DNA of 6,292 nt from Gammaproteobacteria bacterium (GTDB lineage: Bacteria; Pseudomonadota; Gammaproteobacteria; Pseudomonadales; Azotimanducaceae_A): NCBI GenBank assembly GCA_026713405.1, contig JAPOON010000249.1:1-6292 (forward strand), given 5' to 3'. The notes beneath the pieces were generated by a model. That model was not told where the DNA came from. It did not search any database and worked only from the letters and a program-made list of their open reading frames with translations. Of this stretch, positions 5,315-6,292 are shown piece by piece. How positions within the stretch are numbered: the stretch's first letter is position 1; each line of letters begins with the position of its first letter. Both the position numbers and the translations under genes were made by a program.

Positions 5315-6292
5315 GGTGTCGGTGCGGTTTCCTGTGCCGGTACCGGCAACGCGCACCCGCGTTCCGGAAGTGACTTGCCCCAGCGGCGTGGTGACCACCG
5401 CGTCGCCGGCGGCCAGGCCGGTGGTCACCAGCGCGTCCACCCCGTTCTGCCAGGCGATTTCGATGGGGCGGCGCTGCAGTTCGCCACCTTCGACGACATA
5501 GACATAGGAGTTCTGATAGATCGTCTGCCCGGGAATGACCAGGGCCCCGGGCAGGCGTTTGCCGTCGATTTCAGCCGTTACGTACTCACCGATCTTCAGC
5601 GGCCGGCCGGCGCCGCTTTGCCGCGGCCCGCCCGTGCCGCCCGAGCGCGCCGCCCCGAAGGGGTCGGAAATCTGGGCGACGACGTGCAGTTGCCGGGCGG
5701 TCTCGTCGATGGCGCCCTCGGCGCGCACGATGCGGCCGTTCCAGACGTGCGCCTCGCCGAGTTCGGAGCGGATCTTCACGGCAAGCGGTTGCGCGGCGCC
5801 CGACTCGGGAAGGTCGACAAAGGGCAGGTCGGAATTGCGCAGCGGCAGACGTACTTCAACGTAGTCGGTGGCATAGATTTCGGCCAGCACCGTACCCATG
5901 CCCACCACCTGGCCGCGGTCCGCGCGCTGCGCCAGCACGCGCCCGTCGAAGGGCGCCTGGACATGGGTGCGTTCCAGTTTCAGTTCAGCCTTGGTGAGCG
6001 CCGAGCGGGCCGAGATGACGCGTGCCTGGGCGGCCTGCAGTTGCGGCCTGCGCAGCACCAGGTCCGATGGCGGCTCGCCGGGGGTGCCGATCCGGCGCCA
6101 GTCGATCAATGCCTGCTCGGAGCGTGCGGGTTCCTGGGGCTCCGCCTGCAGGGGATCCATCAGCGCCGGCTGGGCGATCTTCACGTCCGCCTCGTAGGCC
6201 CGGGGATCGATGGTCACCAGCACGTCGTCCTCGGTAAAGAAACCGCCCGGCCGGAAAGTGGGGGCGATCGCCACGATCTGGCCGTTTACCTG
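5300..6292 (-). CDS. RND efflux periplasmic adaptor / membrane fusion protein (C-terminal 330 residues; start beyond right edge)
   Basis: The frame is open from the right edge, beginning QVNGQIVAIAPTFRPGGFF, which is already inside the first half of the lipoyl domain (the GG-F...DDVLVTIDPRAY pattern of adaptors). The signal or lipid anchor and true start are therefore missing, and the GTG at 6274 is an internal valine. In visible numbering: lipoyl half 1 is at 1-33; the alpha-helical hairpin at about 36-106, including PPSDLVLRRPQLQAAQARV; lipoyl half 2 at 107-142 with APFDGRV; the beta-barrel from about 144 to 245; and the membrane-proximal domain at about 246-316, ending PLGQVTSGTRVRV. Family role: the adaptor links the inner-membrane permease to a TolC-type channel. 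Oddities: prolines at 42, 47, 52 and 55 in the first hairpin helix, and a Gly/Ser/Arg-rich loop at about 212-232 in the barrel. It is the upstream gene of the operon with the permease; the operon promoter is outside the window. Confidence 0.93.
   Translation of the reverse strand, partial: QVNGQIVAIAPTFRPGGFFTEDDVLVTIDPRAYEADVKIAQPALMDPLQAEPQEPARSEQALIDWRRIGTPGEPPSDLVLRRPQLQAAQARVISARSALTKAELKLERTHVQAPFDGRVLAQRADRGQVVGMGTVLAEIYATDYVEVRLPLRNSDLPFVDLPESGAAQPLAVKIRSELGEAHVWNGRIVRAEGAIDETARQLHVVAQISDPFGAARSGGTGGPRQSGAGRPLKIGEYVTAEIDGKRLPGALVIPGQTIYQNSYVYVVEGGELQRRPIEIAWQNGVDALVTTGLAAGDAVVTTPLGQVTSGTRVRVAGTGTGNRTDTRGAR
5389..5430. repeat. 12-bp perfect inverted repeat inside the 3' end of the adaptor gene
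   Basis: TGGTGACCACCG (5389-5400) and CGGTGGTCACCA (5419-5430) are exact reverse complements separated by 18 bases. On the minus-strand message this forms a stable stem-loop about 86 bases upstream of the adaptor stop and permease start. It encodes parts of LVTTGLAAGDAVVTTP, where the two VTT units give the arms. Coding constraint may explain it entirely; an effect on mRNA stability or on the adaptor-to-permease ratio is possible. Confidence 0.55.

Noticed and set aside
4392..5501. A 369-codon open frame on the plus strand crossing the permease and adaptor genes
   Set aside because: It spans the junction of two well-supported opposite-strand genes and its product has no membrane segments or known motifs; it is a shadow frame.
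6272..6274. GTG as the start of the adaptor gene
   Set aside because: Codons upstream to the edge (QVNGQI) continue the lipoyl-domain motif in frame, so this is an internal valine and the gene begins outside the window.

Overview
The window reads as chromosomal DNA from a GC-rich Gram-negative bacterium. The tripartite RND efflux genes require an outer membrane. The style of the RND pair and the secreted spondin-domain protein point to a gammaproteobacterium, probably from a marine or other aquatic lineage; this taxonomic reading is inference from protein style only. I see no RNA gene, insertion sequence, CRISPR array or phage gene.

Layout from left to right. (1) Positions 1-262, minus strand: the first 87 codons of an ABC-exporter-type membrane protein that runs off the left edge. 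(2) Positions 263-484: a divergent intergenic region with a perfect TATAAT facing left, a TCGACA-N17-TGTAAT promoter-like pair facing right, and a perfect 10-bp palindrome between them. (3) Positions 485-2008, plus strand: an exported protein of about 507 residues with a signal peptide, a spondin_N-type domain and two diverged copies of a beta-rich repeat of about 115 residues. (4) Positions 2009-2153: a short convergent intergenic region with a small GC-rich hairpin just after each stop codon and no good T-tract. (5) Positions 2154-5303, minus strand: a complete RND efflux permease of 1049 residues. (6) Positions 5300-6292, minus strand: the C-terminal 330 residues of its periplasmic adaptor (membrane fusion protein), whose start lies beyond the right edge. 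Adaptor and permease genes overlap by four bases (ATGA), so they form one translationally coupled operon.

The adaptor and permease should assemble, with a TolC-type outer-membrane channel not encoded here, into a proton-driven tripartite pump; the substrate cannot be told from sequence. The ABC protein and the spondin-domain protein are transcribed away from each other and share no evident pathway with the pump.

No wholly new system is evident. The points most worth a second look are: four alanine-to-proline-like codons within 14 residues of the adaptor's helical hairpin, which could be real or a base-call artefact; the uncharacterised two-repeat spondin protein with a possible leaderless start; an Asn-Asp pair in the permease where AcrB has its proton-relay lysine; and a 12-bp perfect inverted repeat inside the end of the adaptor gene.
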